This document shows positions 25,229 through 34,217 of a stretch of 64,000 bases of DNA, in pieces. The DNA is taken from assembly GCF_017811155.1 (NCBI RefSeq), contig NZ_JACVCV010000004.1:1-64000 (forward strand), given 5' to 3'. The notes under the pieces are model-generated. The model was not told the origin of the DNA. It ran no database searches and saw only the letters and a program-made list of their open reading frames with translations. The stretch is from Lunatimonas salinarum. Lineage in GTDB: Bacteria; Bacteroidota; Bacteroidia; Cytophagales; Cyclobacteriaceae. The position numbers were made by a program, and so were the translations under genes. Within the stretch, counting starts at the first letter, position 1, and each line of letters opens with the position of its first letter.

Positions 25229-25319
25229 GTGTCTATAATTGTTATTCAGCGGTCACAGGGAATCTCGCATGGCGGATAGTCATCCTAGTGTGTGTCGCTT
25301 GCGTCGTGCTCGATTTCAA
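25229..25319 (-). repeat. Interspersed start-codon-associated repeat, unit B
   Basis: Read toward the 71-residue gene, the unit begins TTGAAATCGAGCACGACG (25319 downward), then CAAGCGACACAC, a variable centre (AGGATGACTATCC), and the tail GCGAGATTCCCTGTGACCGC ... CAATTATAGACAC immediately before the gene ATG. It is 91 bp long. An open frame of 25 codons (MKSSTTQATH-like start) spans head to tail. Confidence 0.9.
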
Positions 25320-25442
25320 GTGTCTATAATTGATTTTAAATGGTCAGAACATGTCCCGGTTCATCAGGATGCCCGCCTGAAGGCAGTCACCATGTAGCAT
25401 AGTCCTTCCCGTGAGTGTCACTTGCGCCAGGCTCGATTTCCT
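25320..25442 (-). repeat. Interspersed start-codon-associated repeat, unit C
   Basis: A second copy stacked directly behind unit B: head AAATCGAGCCTGGCGCAAGTG, a longer centre containing GCCTTCAGGC and TCCTGATG, and tail TTCTGACCATTTAAAATC ... AATTATAGACAC before the TTG of unit B. It is 123 bp long. The expected ATG at its head is degenerate (AGG). Confidence 0.85.
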
Positions 25443-25490
25443 TTGTCAATTTTTTTGATCGGTTGACTGTTCAAGCCTCCCTGCTGACAC

Positions 25491-26036
25491 CTACAATGCA
25501 TTGTCTATTTCGCCTGTTACCTCGGTGAACGTGTAGTCATTGAAACCCTCGTCCGCTTCCATGCCTGTACCTCGGATAATTCGGTCAGGTTCCTCTACGG
25601 TCACAAATTTTTCGGTGTAAATCCTTTTTTTACTCGGATCCCAGAACAACTCTTCTGAATTTAACCTTTGATCTTTGGAGATGTTGTGGACGCGGACATC
25701 TCCTTCTCCACGGTACAAGTTGGTACGCTTCTCGTAATACCCGCGATCAGCCTGAATGGTCGTAGACAATGCCCCGTCCTTGTCGAAGAAATGAATGACT
25801 ATTCCCTCCGGGAATTCAGTGTTTCCATTTCGAAACTCCAGCTGCTTGTCCGCCATCAACTTCGTCCGTACAATTGCAGAATCACTATGGTGCAAGACTA
25901 TATCAAACCCCACCCTAGTGGGACCCTCGTAAACTGCCAGCTGACTTTTATCCACATCTTCCCTGCATGAAAAGGAGAACATGCACCAACCCAACACCAA
26001 AAAGGCTGACAAAATATCCGCAGACCTCAAAACCAT
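25491..26036 (-). CDS. lptC: LPS export ABC transporter periplasmic protein LptC
   Basis: A 181-residue lipoprotein-like protein of the LptC family. The start at 26036 gives MVLRSADILSAFLVLGWCM followed by the lipobox-like FSFSC, so cysteine 24 (FSC-REDVDKS) may be lipidated; an alternative start lies 18 bp upstream. The body is the beta-jellyroll of Lpt proteins (GIVIHFFDKDGALSTTIQAD, YRGEGDVRVHNISK). It bridges LptFG in the inner membrane to LptA during LPS transport. Downstream of it lie the repeat pair and then the CorC/HlyC gene. Confidence 0.85.
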   Translation of the reverse strand: MVLRSADILSAFLVLGWCMFSFSCREDVDKSQLAVYEGPTRVGFDIVLHHSDSAIVRTKLMADKQLEFRNGNTEFPEGIVIHFFDKDGALSTTIQADRGYYEKRTNLYRGEGDVRVHNISKDQRLNSEELFWDPSKKRIYTEKFVTVEEPDRIIRGTGMEADEGFNDYTFTEVTGEIDNAL

Positions 26037-26039
26037 TGT

Positions 26040-26047
26040 CAAAGATA
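26040..26047 (-). promoter_or_regulatory. -7 element close to lptC start
   Basis: Minus-strand TATCTTTG matches TAnnTTTG exactly and lies only 3 bp before the chosen lptC ATG. Transcripts from it would be leaderless or start inside the gene. It could instead be a chance match. Confidence 0.35.
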
Positions 26048-26049
26048 AA

Positions 26050-26077
26050 AACAAAAGGCGGTATGTAACCGCCCTTT
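26050..26077 (-). terminator. Terminator of the TPR-protein gene
   Basis: GGCGGT (26057-26062) and ACCGCC (26068-26073), extended by AAA/TTT with one bulge. On the minus strand it is followed by TTTTGTTTTTATC. It lies 30 bp after the stop of the TPR gene. Confidence 0.75.
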
Positions 26078-26106
26078 GCCAAATATAATCCTTATTTCAG
26101 TAACGT

Positions 26107-27423
26107 TTAATCCCGTGTCGCCAAGGTTACGGTTTGACCTATCCAACAGCCGGTATTGATTGTTTCTCCTACTTGAAAACCCTCTGTAAACAATTCTTCT
26201 TTCGATGGGAACCTCGCCTTAGCGTTGGCCATACCGGAAGAATCCCCGCCACGAGCATAAGCATCGTATGCAGCGATGAAAATGGAATAATCCTTCACGC
26301 GGCTTTGACCGCCTCTACAATCGTTGGATGAACTCATGTAAAGCCCACCAATGAAGCTGTAGGCGTCCTTTTCCCGATCTTTGCTTAATTCTGCCGCTTT
26401 CATCGCAGAGGTTCTCGCTTGACCCTTTCTTCCAAGGTTGGCATGAACCTTCGCCATGTCCCAATGGATTTCAGCCCGCTGTTCATCTGTGGTCGCAAGA
26501 GTCAAGGCTTTTTCAAACAACTCACCTGCTTTCGCATACTCGGAATTTTGCATGTACCTTAGACCCCTAACCTGCGATGTAGAGAAGGTCGGGTCGTTGT
26601 TATCAATTACTTCAAGGGCAAAAAGGAACGTATCTGAATTGGTACACTTCTGCTGAACTGAATATTGGAACACTTGCTGCGCAAGCTTCATATTCTCTGG
26701 ATCCGCCATCATTTTAGGCCCTAAAATATTTGCAATGAAATCACAGTCGATGATTTCCATGGCTACGATTAACTGCTCCATGATACCCTTTTGACTGCTT
26801 ACATCATTGCCGGCTCCCTCAGCCTCCTCCAAGATCGCATTCAACGTCTCATAAATACCAAGTAGCTCTTCCGGTGTATAGGCTTTGTTATACGCATAGT
26901 TACGGTATACCGCATCAAAATAAGCAGGCACTAGTTGATAGGACAATGTACCATTTAATTCAAGTACCCGAGCGAACGCATCCGTAGCCACGCCAACCTT
27001 GGTCTTTTCTCCTTTGTAGAAGTTGTATGCATAGTAGGCCTTGTTAGCGATCCACCTAGATTCATTATCGTATAGTTTGTTTCTCAAATCATAAATAATC
27101 ATAACAGAATCCTGATAGACGCTCTGCTCTTTCGGGTCAGTCGCTGCTTTTGCCGCCCCGGCATAAATATCCACTCCGTTGATATAGAGCGACTCATTTA
27201 ATTCAGGTACATTAACGAGCAGCCAGTTGAGCCCGTTTTTCGCCTTTAAGAATTCTTCCGAACGCTTGTAATCGGTATACGCTGCGTTCAATTCCCTGGC
27301 TTTGGCTTCCATTTGAGGATCCGAAGGCCAATTCCAACCGTCTTGGGCATTTGCCATTCCAATCATCAAAAAGGAAAGACAACCCATAAGCGCCCATTTA
27401 AATTTCCTGTTTGTCCACATCAT
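26107..27423 (-). CDS. Exported tetratricopeptide-repeat protein
   Basis: A 438-residue protein with a signal peptide (about residues 1-26, ending GMANA-QDGW). The mature part is mostly helical with TPR-like units (NSEYAKAGELFEKALTLATT, AEIHWDMAKVHANLGRKGQA). A conserved cysteine-containing stretch near residue 370 (SNDCRGGQSR) and a C-terminal INTGCWIGQTV may form a disulphide. The function is unknown. Its stop-start overlap of 4 bp with the porin-like gene and its position in the coaX-lptC cluster are conserved in related bacteria, suggesting an envelope-assembly role. Confidence 0.85.
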   Translation of the reverse strand: MMWTNRKFKWALMGCLSFLMIGMANAQDGWNWPSDPQMEAKARELNAAYTDYKRSEEFLKAKNGLNWLLVNVPELNESLYINGVDIYAGAAKAATDPKEQSVYQDSVMIIYDLRNKLYDNESRWIANKAYYAYNFYKGEKTKVGVATDAFARVLELNGTLSYQLVPAYFDAVYRNYAYNKAYTPEELLGIYETLNAILEEAEGAGNDVSSQKGIMEQLIVAMEIIDCDFIANILGPKMMADPENMKLAQQVFQYSVQQKCTNSDTFLFALEVIDNNDPTFSTSQVRGLRYMQNSEYAKAGELFEKALTLATTDEQRAEIHWDMAKVHANLGRKGQARTSAMKAAELSKDREKDAYSFIGGLYMSSSNDCRGGQSRVKDYSIFIAAYDAYARGGDSSGMANAKARFPSKEELFTEGFQVGETINTGCWIGQTVTLATRD

Positions 27424-28703
27424 TCAAATACTTTTTTGTAAAACCAACTATTATCATTTATTGAAATACCCAAAGATACTTTGAAATAATTCTCTCTGAT
27501 CAATCCATTCTCTACCGTTCCTCTGGAGCCTACTTTAAATGCCAAATTAAATAATGACATCGAATATACCGGAATGGAAGCACCAAAATTTATGCCAATA
27601 TCCGTAATCTCTGTTCCACTCAGAAAATACGGCAATCGTTCATATTCCACACCAGATCTGAACGTAATCCGTTGAAACAGGCTTTCGATAGAATAGGGAT
27701 TAGGCACATATTGTCCTCCTAGACTCGCCTTGAAGGAATTTGTCAGTGAGTTTTCTCCTCCACGAAACCCCCTGAACTGACTGAAATCCTGATGCTGCAT
27801 CTCCAGTCCAATAACAAATTTATCAATTTTTTCGTAAGTTACTCCGTATCCGAGCCTTTGCGGAATAAAGATACTACCCGAAACATCGTCTCTCAAAACG
27901 TCTCCCGGTGAGTTTGGGATTGCAGACTGACCCAATTCCGCCATTTTCGCAAACTCTTTTCCGTTAATGTCTCCAAAGAGATGATAAATGGCGCCAATGT
28001 TCAGGAGTTTCCTGTCTCCAATTTTCGCCATATAATACAGCCCACCCTTAAAGGTCAGGTCACTAAAGGTCATCCTTTCATAATATTCCGAGGAAATACC
28101 CACATCATTTCCTTCTTCATTGAGCAGTTCCAATTGGTTGGTCCGTATGGTAGACCCAAAGAGGTAGGACGCATGCAAGCCCAAGCTAAGGTTTTTGGCT
28201 ACCGTAAATCCGGTTTGTAGGTACACTTCACTCAGTCCTCCGCGCCCCTGAATATTATTGATCGACGTAAGTGGCGAATTCACAACGGGCGATTCTACCG
28301 AGAGGTTATAATCAACACCCGTCACTTGATTTAACCCCAATCCCATCGCCCACTGCCGAGGTATGATTGGGAAGGACATGGCTACATAGCTAAGCCCACC
28401 GCCATCTATCCTATCTGAACCCGCAGCTGTGGCAGCATCGACGGAATTGTAATTAAACGCAGCCTGAAAACTATACGCATAATTCTTAATTGAAATGGCA
28501 GGGTTCACGTTATTTACACTAAAACTGCTGCCATAACTGACGCCCATGCCTCCCATCGCTTGGTTTTGGGTCAACCCAGAAGTGTTGAATTCACCTATTC
28601 CCAATGAACTGTATGTAGAAGAAGTTGACTGTGCAAGACTAAAATTTATGGATACCAAGCCTAGAAAAAGACTCAATAAATTACGCATGTAGTTTTTCGA
28701 CAT
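27420..28703 (-). CDS. Outer-membrane beta-barrel protein (porin-like)
   Basis: A 427-residue outer-membrane protein with a signal peptide (about residues 1-25) and many alternating aromatic beta strands. Its N-terminal STSSTYSSLGIGEFNTSG and YVAMSFPIIPRQWAMGLG segments are typical of the FadL/OmpP1-like barrels of the phylum. The start at 28703 overlaps coaX by 23 bp; an in-frame ATG at 28688 would overlap by 8 bp and still leave a signal peptide. The ligand is unknown. It is the second gene of the coaX-porin-TPR group. Confidence 0.85.
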   Translation of the reverse strand: MSKNYMRNLLSLFLGLVSINFSLAQSTSSTYSSLGIGEFNTSGLTQNQAMGGMGVSYGSSFSVNNVNPAISIKNYAYSFQAAFNYNSVDAATAAGSDRIDGGGLSYVAMSFPIIPRQWAMGLGLNQVTGVDYNLSVESPVVNSPLTSINNIQGRGGLSEVYLQTGFTVAKNLSLGLHASYLFGSTIRTNQLELLNEEGNDVGISSEYYERMTFSDLTFKGGLYYMAKIGDRKLLNIGAIYHLFGDINGKEFAKMAELGQSAIPNSPGDVLRDDVSGSIFIPQRLGYGVTYEKIDKFVIGLEMQHQDFSQFRGFRGGENSLTNSFKASLGGQYVPNPYSIESLFQRITFRSGVEYERLPYFLSGTEITDIGINFGASIPVYSMSLFNLAFKVGSRGTVENGLIRENYFKVSLGISINDNSWFYKKVFE

Positions 28704-29412
28704 TGTACGTTAAAATTCGATTCAATCCGTATAGGACCAAATTGGGGATTACAAATATGGGGTCTTTTGTTAAGCTTTCAAAGTATTTGGCATCTCCTCC
28801 GCAAATATAGACCCCGAGCTTCTCATATTGATTTTGATAGGTTTGGATCATTCCCAATACTTCGTGTTTCACGCCGTGATAGATCCCCGACTGCATACAA
28901 GCCTTCGTATTTTGACCGATCAGCGGTGCGCCGGATACCGGCCAAGAGACCAAAGGCAAACGGGCAGTCTGCCGGTGCATGGCTTCCAATCTCATTTGAA
29001 TCCCCGGTGAAATAGCTCCTCCTAAGTAAGCATTGTCAGCATCCAGAAACTCAAAAGTGATACATGTGCCTAGATCCACCACTAGTAAGGGGCCCTCCTT
29101 CCGAAAACAACGAGCACCTATCACACTCGCGACCCGATCCAGTCCCAAGGTAAATGGAGTTTCGTATCGATTATCCACGGGCAGCAGCGTGTCGTAATCG
29201 AAGTACACAAAACTAAAATCAAGTGACCGCTCCAGTTCTTCCTTGTTCCACCTGACTGAACTGATCAACACCCCATCCACCGCCGTCAGTCTTAATGCAA
29301 GATCATTGAGTGCTGATAGCTCCATGATACGCCATTCTTCACTCAACTTCCCGTCCCGGAACAGGGCTGCCTTTATACTGCTGTTGCCTATATCTACTAT
29401 GAAGTTATCCAA
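28681..29412 (-). CDS. coaX: Type III pantothenate kinase
   Basis: A 243-residue cytoplasmic kinase of the ASKHA fold. It has the phosphate-binding DIGNSSIKAALF at the N-terminus, LGLDRVASVIGAR in the middle, and VDLGTCITFEFLD with the catalytic aspartate. It phosphorylates pantothenate in the first step of coenzyme A synthesis and, unlike CoaA, is not feedback-inhibited. It is the first gene of the conserved coaX-porin-TPR group and is divergent from anmK. Confidence 0.94.
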   Translation of the reverse strand: MDNFIVDIGNSSIKAALFRDGKLSEEWRIMELSALNDLALRLTAVDGVLISSVRWNKEELERSLDFSFVYFDYDTLLPVDNRYETPFTLGLDRVASVIGARCFRKEGPLLVVDLGTCITFEFLDADNAYLGGAISPGIQMRLEAMHRQTARLPLVSWPVSGAPLIGQNTKACMQSGIYHGVKHEVLGMIQTYQNQYEKLGVYICGGDAKYFESLTKDPIFVIPNLVLYGLNRILTYNVEKLHA

Positions 29413-29535
29413 TACAAAAACTGCCTTTACCGGGCGCTTAGTAATTATGTAAAATTAGGCATTTTCAAAAAGGCATGGGGGTACACAAAAAAAAAATTAA
29501 CTTTACGTACCTTGTTTTAACAATATTTAACCCAA

Positions 29536-30675
29536 ATGGAGATTCAAACGAATTACCCTGTAATCGGCCTGATGTCGGGAACCTCTTGTGATGGATTAGA
29601 TGTCGTCGCAGCTTCCTTTACAAGGGGTGAATCACCCCTTTGGCATTACGAAATACAGGCTGCAGAAACCGTCCCTTTCCCCGCCCCGCTAGGAAACTCC
29701 CTTAAGGATAGTCACCTACTCAGTGCATTGGATCTGGCTGTATTAGATGTCACTTTTGGCAGGTGGATGGGTGAAACGGTTCGGGAGTTTTGCCAAAAAC
29801 ACCGCCTTGCCCCCATGGCAGTAGCCTCCCACGGACACACCGTGTACCATCAGCCCGACAAAAACCTAACACTGCAAATTGGCAACGGCTGGAGCCTGTA
29901 CACGGCCGCAGGTCTTCCGGTGATCAATGACTTTAGAAGTCTTGATGTACAGTTAGGAGGACAGGGTGCTCCCTTGGTTCCCATTGGGGATAAACTACTG
30001 TTTCCGGAAATTGACTACTGCCTCAACCTAGGGGGCATCGCAAATATCTCCTACGAACAAGGCGGCAAACGGCTTGCGTTCGATATTTGCCCGTTTAACC
30101 TACTATTCAATCACTTTGCCTCCCGGCTTGGTGCGCCTTTCGATGCCGGCGGGGAGTACGCCCGATCTGGGCAAGTCAACCCTACACTACTGAAGAGACT
30201 GAATGAGCTGCCCTATTACCGCACCCTAGGGTCAAAATCACTGGGCAGAGAAGACATTGATGTCGGATTCCATCCGCTAATCAATGAATTCCCATTACCA
30301 CCCGCAGACGTACTTGCTACACTATCGCAACATTTTGCACATAAGGTAGCTCTAGTGATTCAGCCTCATAACGAAGGTAAACCGAAACTTCTTTGCACCG
30401 GAGGAGGTACATATAACCGCCTTTTTATTGAAAATCTACAAAAACAAGTGGGGCATTCAGTAGAAATTTTGGTGCCAGAGCCTACCTTAGTGGAGTTTAA
30501 AGAGGCCTTGATTTTTGGCCTACTGGGCGTACTACGCCTTAGGCAAGAAACCAACTGCCTGGCTTCGGTCACAGGAGCTGCTGAAGACAGCTGTGGAGGC
30601 ACCCTTTACGGATTTAATGAAACAAAAAACCAAAGAAACCAACGTACCTATGCGGGTTCTACTAAAAAAATTTGA
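29536..30675 (+). CDS. anmK: Anhydro-N-acetylmuramic acid kinase
   Basis: A 379-residue enzyme that opens and phosphorylates 1,6-anhydro-N-acetylmuramic acid released during peptidoglycan turnover, giving MurNAc-6-phosphate. The signatures are VIGLMSGTSCDGLDVV (about residues 10-25), VASHGHTVYH, NLGGIANISY and TGGGTYN near the end. The length is typical. The start of the next gene overlaps its 3' end by 26 bp, so the two are likely translationally coupled. Confidence 0.95.
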   Translation: MEIQTNYPVIGLMSGTSCDGLDVVAASFTRGESPLWHYEIQAAETVPFPAPLGNSLKDSHLLSALDLAVLDVTFGRWMGETVREFCQKHRLAPMAVASHGHTVYHQPDKNLTLQIGNGWSLYTAAGLPVINDFRSLDVQLGGQGAPLVPIGDKLLFPEIDYCLNLGGIANISYEQGGKRLAFDICPFNLLFNHFASRLGAPFDAGGEYARSGQVNPTLLKRLNELPYYRTLGSKSLGREDIDVGFHPLINEFPLPPADVLATLSQHFAHKVALVIQPHNEGKPKLLCTGGGTYNRLFIENLQKQVGHSVEILVPEPTLVEFKEALIFGLLGVLRLRQETNCLASVTGAAEDSCGGTLYGFNETKNQRNQRTYAGSTKKI

Positions 30676-31876
30676 AAACAAACAACCTGAAATTGTATTT
30701 GAATGGAGTGATAGCGAATCCGAAGCCGAAGGGTGGCTAGTCATCAACTCGCTACGTCACGGGGCTGCTGGTGGTGGCACACGCATGAAGAAAGGAATCG
30801 ATAAACAGGATGTGATCGAACTGGCGAAAACCATGGAGGTGAAATATACGGTTTCGGGACCTCCGGTAGGCGGGGCAAGATCCGGAATCAACTTTGACCC
30901 GTCGGATCCTCGAAAAGAAGAGGTACTAAAAAGATGGTATGCCGCTGTCATGCCCATACTCAAAAGCTATTGTGGAACCATGGGAGATCTCCACGTAGAC
31001 GAACAACATGAAATCCTCCCCATAACCGAAAGTTACGGACTTTGGCACCCTCAGGAAGGAATCGTAAATGGGTACTACAAGGCGGCGGAACCCGAAAAAA
31101 TACGAAAGATAGGCCAGCTACGTCAGGGTATGACCAAGATCATCGAAAACCCCCTCTATGCACCGGACGGGATGAAAAAATTTTTGGTATCCGACATGAT
31201 TACAGGATATGGTCTCGCCGAATCAATCCGGCATTTTTACCATCTTTGGGGCGGGTCATTGGCAGGCAAAAAAGCCATCATACAGGGTTGGGGAAATGTC
31301 GGAGCATCTGCGGCCTGCTTTTTGGCACTGGCCGGCGTGAAAATCGTTGGAATTCTTTCGCTGGAAGGTGGCTTGATAAATCCCGCAGGATTTACCCTTG
31401 AAGAAGTAAAAACCATTTTCGTAAACAAGGAAGACAATAAACTCAGGGCAGCCAACCTAATCCCCTATGTAGAAGCTTCCGAGAAAATATGGGATGTCCC
31501 GGCAGATATTTTCGTACCTGCTGCCTCCTCCAGGCTGGTAACCAAAGAACAGGTGAATCGGCTCCTTAATGGAGGGGTAGAATTGATCACTTGCGGTGCA
31601 AATATTCCCTTTGCAGAGGACGACATTTTTCTGGGGCCAATTGGCATCTTCACTGACAATAACATTTCACTCATCCCCGACTTCATTTCCAATTCAGGAA
31701 TGGCACGCCTAGCCGCGTACCTGATGGGGGACAAAGCCTCTCTTACAGACGAGGCGATTTTTGAAGATATCAGTGCCACAGTATACAAGGCCCTTAAAAA
31801 AGCACATTTAGCGAATCCGGGACGTACCAAAATCGCCCAAAGCGCACTGGAAATTGCTCTAAATCAACTTATTTAA
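30650..31876 (+). CDS. Glu/Leu/Phe/Val dehydrogenase family protein
   Basis: A 408-residue amino acid dehydrogenase-like protein. The start at 30650 (MRVLLKKFENKQPEIVFEW) matches the usual N-terminus of this Bacteroidota subgroup; in-frame starts at 30617 and 30515 run deep into anmK. The substrate-binding domain (about 1-190) contains VSGPPVGGARSGINFDP and MGDLHVDEQHE; the NAD-binding domain (about 200-370) has IIQGWGNVGASAACFLALAG. The glycine-rich substrate loop has arginine where glutamate dehydrogenases usually have the substrate-binding lysine. The product may thus not be a standard glutamate dehydrogenase. Confidence 0.85.
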   Translation: MRVLLKKFENKQPEIVFEWSDSESEAEGWLVINSLRHGAAGGGTRMKKGIDKQDVIELAKTMEVKYTVSGPPVGGARSGINFDPSDPRKEEVLKRWYAAVMPILKSYCGTMGDLHVDEQHEILPITESYGLWHPQEGIVNGYYKAAEPEKIRKIGQLRQGMTKIIENPLYAPDGMKKFLVSDMITGYGLAESIRHFYHLWGGSLAGKKAIIQGWGNVGASAACFLALAGVKIVGILSLEGGLINPAGFTLEEVKTIFVNKEDNKLRAANLIPYVEASEKIWDVPADIFVPAASSRLVTKEQVNRLLNGGVELITCGANIPFAEDDIFLGPIGIFTDNNISLIPDFISNSGMARLAAYLMGDKASLTDEAIFEDISATVYKALKKAHLANPGRTKIAQSALEIALNQLI

Positions 31877-31914
31877 TACCATTACCGCTAAATGATACGT
31901 GTATCTTCAGGTCC

Positions 31915-31957
31915 TATAAAGGGTGTGATTTATAAACTCGAAATCACACCCTTTATA
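31915..31957. terminator. Perfect 17-bp hairpin, probable terminator
   Basis: TATAAAGGGTGTGATTT (31915-31931) and AAATCACACCCTTTATA (31941-31957) with a 9-base loop, 39 bp after the dehydrogenase stop. A run of four A then ATTT follows, so the T-run is provided only by the stem arm. It may alternatively be a regulatory site for nhaD. Confidence 0.6.
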
Positions 31958-32104
31958 AAAATTTACTCCTCTTCCATCAAATTTGTTGTTTCGTATGATT
32001 CAAAATAGGTAGTTTAGGGAGCTAAAATTTTGGAATTGGTTTTCTTACCACGTTTGGTTAACTTCATTTTCCTGAGTTTTCAACTAATCTAATTGAACTA
32101 CTTG

Positions 32105-33631
32105 ATGAAGAAATTCATTGCTTCATGCACACTTGTTTTTGGGCTCTTCCTGTCTCCATTTATTCCAACGGTAGATGCGACGACCGCCGAAAAGGCCTCC
32201 TCGGGGCTGTTAACGGCAGAAGCACAACCGCTTTTGGCTGATGCATCTGAATTCCAATCAGCTGATCCGGTGATTGAGTTGGCCCACGGAGAGGAACATG
32301 GTCATGCACCAGGCTGGCTAGTCGTTCCATTTGTTGCATTGCTGCTAATGATTGCCACTGGCCCTCTATTCTACGAGCATTTCTGGCATCACAATTACCC
32401 GAAGATTGCAGTTGGATTGGCAGCCTTCGTCGTGTTATATTATCTCTTTGCTTTGCATAATGTACACAATCCAGTCCATGCATTGGCTGAGTATATTCAA
32501 TTTATTGCCTTGCTCGCATCCTTGTACATTGCATCCGGTGGGATTCTAATCAAAGTGGACAAGAAATCCACGCCTTTTGCCAATGTATCCCTTCTCGTAA
32601 TTGGTGCGTTGATTTCAAATCTGATAGGAACTACCGGCGCCTCTATGCTGCTTATCCGTCCCTTTATCCGTTTAAATCGAGATAATATACAGCCATATCA
32701 CATCATTTTTTTCATTTTTATGGTCAGCAATGTTGGAGGCTCCCTAACTCCTATAGGTGATCCCCCACTTTTTCTTGGTTTCTTGAAAGGCGTCCCCTTT
32801 TTCTGGACACTGGAACATAATTGGCCAGCTTGGGTATTGGCATTGGCATTTTTGGCCATATTGTTTTACCTGATCGATCGCAGGTTCGGAAAAACCGAGG
32901 AACATGATCATCCGGAACCGGAGGCCTTTACCAACAAAATATCCTTAATTGGCACCAAAAACTTTCTGTGGCTTTTGGTTATTATTATATCTGTTTTTTT
33001 AGACCCCAACGTACTTGATTGGGTTCCAGCCATCCATTATGATGGACAAAAGTTTTCCTTTATCCGTGAGACCATTATGCTGTCGGTAGCGTATTTGTCG
33101 TTCAGGTTTGCCAGCAAAGATGCCATAAAGGGCAATGAGTTTAATTTCGAGCCAATCCGCGAAGTTGCGTTCATTTTCATTGGAATATTTGGCACCATGA
33201 TGCCCGCACTTGAGCTTGTGGGGGATTTCGCTAAATCACCGGAAGGGGCCGCCATGATCACTCACAACAGTCTTTACTGGGGCACTGGCACCTTATCCGG
33301 CTTTTTGGATAATGCACCCACTTACCTCAATTTTCTTGCCGCAGCGATGGCATCAGAAGGCGCGGACATCAACAATATCCAACAAGTCAAAGCGTTTGCC
33401 GCCAACAGTATGCCCGAGTCTGCCTTTCAGTTAATGGCCATCTCCATCGCATCGGTGTTTTTCGGTGCGATGACCTATATAGGAAATGGTCCAAACTTTA
33501 TGGTAAAATCGATCGCCGAGCAGAGTGGGATAAAAATGCCCTCCTTCTTTGGGTACATACTGAGATTTTCCATCCCGATTTTGCTACCCATCCTCTTTGT
33601 AACCTGGCTGGTGTTCTTTGCTTTTGCTTAG
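32105..33631 (+). CDS. nhaD: NhaD-type sodium:proton antiporter
   Basis: A 508-residue inner-membrane transporter of the CitM/ArsB-related NhaD family with an N-terminal signal-like segment (MKKFIASCTLVFGLFLSPFI) and about 12 further membrane helices. A histidine-rich loop (EHGHAP) follows the signal. The conserved GGSLTPIGDPPLFLGFLKGV and GTLSGFLDNAPTYLNF motifs are present. It exchanges sodium or lithium for protons at alkaline pH, which suits a marine or brackish host. I chose the start at 32105 because a 12-bp upstream in-frame start adds only four residues. Confidence 0.92.
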   Translation: MKKFIASCTLVFGLFLSPFIPTVDATTAEKASSGLLTAEAQPLLADASEFQSADPVIELAHGEEHGHAPGWLVVPFVALLLMIATGPLFYEHFWHHNYPKIAVGLAAFVVLYYLFALHNVHNPVHALAEYIQFIALLASLYIASGGILIKVDKKSTPFANVSLLVIGALISNLIGTTGASMLLIRPFIRLNRDNIQPYHIIFFIFMVSNVGGSLTPIGDPPLFLGFLKGVPFFWTLEHNWPAWVLALAFLAILFYLIDRRFGKTEEHDHPEPEAFTNKISLIGTKNFLWLLVIIISVFLDPNVLDWVPAIHYDGQKFSFIRETIMLSVAYLSFRFASKDAIKGNEFNFEPIREVAFIFIGIFGTMMPALELVGDFAKSPEGAAMITHNSLYWGTGTLSGFLDNAPTYLNFLAAAMASEGADINNIQQVKAFAANSMPESAFQLMAISIASVFFGAMTYIGNGPNFMVKSIAEQSGIKMPSFFGYILRFSIPILLPILFVTWLVFFAFA

Positions 33632-33638
33632 CTAAAAA

Positions 33639-34217
33639 TTACTTCCTGACTGTGGCTTTCAACTGCATGTCATTCGCTGACAATAACCAAACCTTTTGGT
33701 GTCCAATAACCTCGTACGAATCCAATAGACCCGTATTGGGATCTATGCTTAAGGAACCAGCCCCTTCGGAAAGATAAAAAAAAGACGCTTTTTTGTACGT
33801 AAAGGATACCTGAAGAATTCGGTCACCTTCTGTGGTCACACGCAATTCCTGTACATCACCCGGTTGTCCTTCGATGCGGGTATACACGACACCATCAGGC
33901 ATCTCCGCTATTTTATAAGAACCGGCTAAAGACGCTTTGTTGATATCGGATTGGATAAATAAGTCCAGTTCCCTTCTCCAGCCTACGCTATCCAACTTTT
34001 GAATGATAGTCTCTTGGCTTTCGCCCAATAACAGGATCTTTTCAATTTCCTTTCCATCCAAAAGTTCGATTTGAGACAATACAAATTCGCTTAGCGGAAA
34101 GTACTTGTCCAATTGGGTGGGATTTTCCGACAACCTAACTTCTTTCTCCGAACACGAAAACAGAAGCACTAGCCATAAGGCCAGGCTTCTGTTCTTGGTT
34201 ATTTCCAAACACCTCAT
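33639..34217 (-). CDS. Putative lipoprotein, hypothetical
   Basis: A 192-residue exported protein with a lipobox LLFSC at about residues 18-22 and a mature part of mixed alpha/beta character (LSEFVLSQIELLDGKEIEKI, GSLSIDPNTGLLDSYEVIG). I recognise no family. Its start abuts the gpmI stop (34218) with no gap, so it is co-transcribed with gpmI, yet its envelope location suggests no metabolic link. It is convergent with nhaD, 7 bp apart, with no clear terminator between. Confidence 0.75.
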   Translation of the reverse strand: MRCLEITKNRSLALWLVLLFSCSEKEVRLSENPTQLDKYFPLSEFVLSQIELLDGKEIEKILLLGESQETIIQKLDSVGWRRELDLFIQSDINKASLAGSYKIAEMPDGVVYTRIEGQPGDVQELRVTTEGDRILQVSFTYKKASFFYLSEGAGSLSIDPNTGLLDSYEVIGHQKVWLLSANDMQLKATVRK

